From JBBSEZ01 sp038239195 (lineage in GTDB: Bacteria; Planctomycetota; Planctomycetia; Gemmatales; Gemmataceae), in assembly GCA_038239195.1 (NCBI GenBank), contig JBBSEZ010000514.1, forward strand, positions 1 through 6,585: a stretch of 6,585 bases of DNA, given 5' to 3'. A model generated the notes under the pieces. It did no database searches. It was not told where the DNA came from and saw nothing but the letters and a program-made list of their open reading frames with translations. Both the position numbers and the translations under genes were made by a program. Below are positions 4,872 to 6,585 of this stretch, in pieces (within the stretch, counting starts at the first letter, position 1; each line of letters begins with the position of its first letter).

Positions 4872-6585
4872 ATGCGCTTTCCGGTCCCGCGAACGCTCCT
4901 TCTAGGCGCCGTGCTGCTGGGGCCCCTCGCCCCCGCGGGGCCGACCACCCGGGCGACCGGGGCGGCCCCGCCGTCCGCGCCTGCTCCCGTCCCGGTGGCC
5001 GAGGTGCGGGGGGCCCTCGTCCTCGCCGGTGGGGGGAAACTGCCCGACGCCGTCCGCCTGCGCTTCCTCGACCTCGCCGGCGGCGCCAAGGCGAGGCTGG
5101 TCGTCATCCCCACCGCAAGCGCCCGCGCCGACGGCCCCGACGCCGCGCTCGCCCTCGACGCCTGGAAGAAGGCCGGCGCGGCGTCGGTGGTGCTGCTGCA
5201 CACGCGCGACCGGGCCAAGGCCGACAGCGACGCCTTCGTGAAGCCGCTCGCCGCCGCGACAGGCGCGTGGATCGAGGGCGGGGACCAGGCGCACCTCACG
5301 GCCGCCTACCGAGGCACCGCCGTCCAGCGGGAACTGCGCCGCCTCCTCGACCGGGGCGGAGTGGTCGGTGGAACGTCGGCCGGGGCGGCCGTCCTGGGCG
5401 ATCTCACGATTCTCGGCGGGGCGAAGAGCGCCCGGGTGGGGCCGGGCCTGGGGCTGTTGCCGGGGGTGGTGGTCGATCAGCACTTCCTGGCGCGCGACCG
5501 CGTCGAGCGCCTGCTGGACGTGCTGAAGCGCCATCCGACCCAGGCGGGGCTTGGTATCGACGAGGGGACGGCCGTGGTGGTGCGCGGGCGGCGCATCGCC
5601 GTCGTTGGCGGCTCCTGTGCCGTGCTCTGCCTCGCGCCGTCGCGCGCGAAACCGGCGCGGGTGCAGGCCCTCAAAGTTGGCGGGGTCGCCGACCTCTTTT
5701 CCCTGCGCCGCGCCGCCCTGGCGCGGGCCGCAGCGCCGTTCCCGCCCGAGAAGCCGGAGGCGCCGGAGGTGAAACGAGGGGCGCTGATGATCGGCGGCGG
5801 GGGCGGGATGGCGCTGTCGATCTGGAAGCGCTTCATCGACCTCGCCGGCGGGCCGGGCGCGCTCATCGTCGTCGTGCCGACCGCCCTCGAAGGCCCCATC
5901 GCCACGAAGCCCGGGGAGGTGAGGGCCCTCGAAAAGGCCGGGGCGCGCAACGTCGTCCTCCTGCACACGCGCGACCGCGCCGAGGCCAACGACCCGAAGT
6001 TCGTGGCGCCCCTGCTGAAGGCGAAGGGAGTGTGGTTCAGCGGCGGGCGGCAGTGGCGCTTCGTCGATGCCTACGAAGGCACGGCAACGGAGCGCGGCTT
6101 TCACGCGGTGTTGAAGCGCGGCGGAGTCATCGGCGGGTCGTCGGCGGGGGCGTCGATCCAGTCGGAGTACATGCCGCGCGGCGACCCGCTGGGCAACCGG
6201 GTCGTGATGGCCGAGGGCTACGAGCGCGGCTTCGGCTTCCTCAAGGGGGCGGCGGTCGATCAGCATTTCTTCGCGCGGAAGCGGGAGCGCGACATGACGG
6301 CGCTGATGAAGGCCTACCCCCAACTACTGGGCATCGGCATCGACGAGGGGACGGTGGTCCTGGTGCGCGGGACCGTCCTGGAAGTGATCGGCCGCAGTCG
6401 CGTCGCGGTCTACGACCGGCGCAAGCCCGCGCCGGAGGAAGGGCCCGACTACGAGGAACTGCGGGCGGGCGACAAGTACGATCTGAAGGCACGTCGCCGC
6501 GGGGGGGAACGTTGTGTTGCACCCCGCCACCCCCCCGACCCCGACCCGCGAGGTGCCGCGCCCCGCCCCGGCCCCATCGGTGCCG
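4872..6585 (+). CDS. Exported tandem peptidase S51 (cyanophycinase-like) protein, 3' end beyond the window
   Basis: An uninterrupted frame of 571 codons from the ATG at 4872 leaves the window without a stop. GAGGG at 4860-4864 is seven bases upstream. Residues 1-22 look like a signal peptide (RTLLLGAVLLGPLAPA), followed by a Pro/Ala linker. Two S51 domains follow, at about 46-254 and 302-515. Copy 1 has EGGDQ (Gln139), GGTSAG (nucleophile Ser169), DQHF (His204) and GIDEGTA. Copy 2 has SGGRQ (Gln394), GGSSAG (Ser424), DQHF (His465) and GIDEGT. Family S51 includes cyanophycinase, a serine hydrolase that cuts cyanophycin to beta-Asp-Arg, and alpha-aspartyl dipeptidase. The DQHF-x-x-R-x-R signature favours the cyanophycinase branch, and an exported form would act on extracellular or periplasmic peptides. 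The substrate is unproven. After residue 543 the reading may be shifted at a G7 run (6501-6507), so the last residues are doubtful. Confidence 0.9.
   Translation, partial: MRFPVPRTLLLGAVLLGPLAPAGPTTRATGAAPPSAPAPVPVAEVRGALVLAGGGKLPDAVRLRFLDLAGGAKARLVVIPTASARADGPDAALALDAWKKAGAASVVLLHTRDRAKADSDAFVKPLAAATGAWIEGGDQAHLTAAYRGTAVQRELRRLLDRGGVVGGTSAGAAVLGDLTILGGAKSARVGPGLGLLPGVVVDQHFLARDRVERLLDVLKRHPTQAGLGIDEGTAVVVRGRRIAVVGGSCAVLCLAPSRAKPARVQALKVGGVADLFSLRRAALARAAAPFPPEKPEAPEVKRGALMIGGGGGMALSIWKRFIDLAGGPGALIVVVPTALEGPIATKPGEVRALEKAGARNVVLLHTRDRAEANDPKFVAPLLKAKGVWFSGGRQWRFVDAYEGTATERGFHAVLKRGGVIGGSSAGASIQSEYMPRGDPLGNRVVMAEGYERGFGFLKGAAVDQHFFARKRERDMTALMKAYPQLLGIGIDEGTVVLVRGTVLEVIGRSRVAVYDRRKPAPEEGPDYEELRAGDKYDLKARRRGGERCVAPRHPPDPDPRGAAPRPGPIGA
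5007..6416 (+). repeat. Intragenic duplication of the S51 peptidase domain
   Basis: Copy 1 covers about 5007-5633 and copy 2 about 5775-6416, offset by about 256 codons. Matching landmarks include RGALVLAGGG with RGALMIGGGG, VVLLHTRDRA identical in both, the serine motifs, DQHF, and GIDEGT followed by VVVRG or VLVRG. Short DNA stretches are also identical, such as CTGCACACGCGCGACCG and ATCGACGAGGGGACGG. Copy 2 has about six more residues between the serine and the histidine, containing YMPRGDP. Confidence 0.88.
6501..6507 (+). other. G7 run at a possible reading-frame shift near the end of the S51 gene
   Basis: Upstream of this run the S51 frame has G/C-ending codons. Just after it, the same frame switches to GAA CGT TGT GTT GCA, reading ERCVA. 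Removing one G (or adding two) would instead read GNVVLHPA with mostly G/C-ending codons. A sequencing indel, a natural frameshift, or simply a poorly conserved tail are all possible. The remaining bases to 6585 are C-rich, Pro-encoding in two frames, and have no stop in the frames examined. Confidence 0.35.

Noticed and set aside
4902..6323. Long open frame on the minus strand (473 codons)
   Set aside because: It lies antisense to the S51 gene, is full of Arg/Gly/Pro/His runs with no domain motif, and is explained by the high GC content; the plus-strand frame carries clear catalytic motifs.

Overview
The window is very GC-rich, gene-dense bacterial DNA. Codons are strongly G/C-ending and Shine-Dalgarno sites are purine-rich. 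The best taxonomic clue is the gene at 4001-4846. It starts with the short 'repeat-companion' module (TIGR02996) known mainly from large Gemmata-type paralogue families, fused to RNI-type leucine-rich repeats. Together with an exported parvulin, a SpoIIE-type phosphatase and secreted cyanophycinase-like proteins, this suggests a planctomycete of the Gemmata group. That assignment is inferred from protein character, not from a marker gene.

Layout. Bases 1-196 are a G/C homopolymer tract followed by the leader of gene 1. Gene 1 (197-1270, +) is an exported SurA/PpiC-type peptidyl-prolyl isomerase. It ends at a strong intrinsic terminator (1284-1317). A likely sigma-70-type promoter (1341-1369) then drives gene 2 (1403-2584, +), a response-regulator-like SpoIIE/RsbU-type PP2C phosphatase with a degenerate receiver domain. 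Gene 3 (2601-3815, -) converges on gene 2 with only 16 bases between stop codons. It encodes an exported protein built from four copies of a roughly 78-residue unit. A 185-base divergent intergenic region follows, holding a possible minus-strand promoter and three CAAC tetramers exactly 11 bases apart. Gene 4 (4001-4846, +) is the TIGR02996-LRR protein. Gene 5 (4872 to the window end, +) begins 25 bases later and is probably co-transcribed. It encodes an exported protein with two tandem peptidase S51 (cyanophycinase-like) domains and runs off the right edge.

How the genes relate. Three of the five proteins (genes 1, 3 and 5) carry probable signal peptides, so much of the window concerns the cell envelope or periplasm: folding help, a repeat protein of unknown role, and hydrolysis of peptide-like material. 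Gene 2 is a cytosolic signalling output with no visible partner-switch partner (anti-sigma or anti-anti-sigma factor) beside it. Apart from the likely gene 4-gene 5 operon, the genes look like separate transcription units.

The most notable items are the duplicated S51 enzyme, whose two active sites have diverged unequally; the four-unit exported repeat protein; and the 11-base-phased CAAC array. No mobile element, CRISPR array, tRNA or rRNA was seen. I found no convincing evidence for a wholly new multi-gene system.
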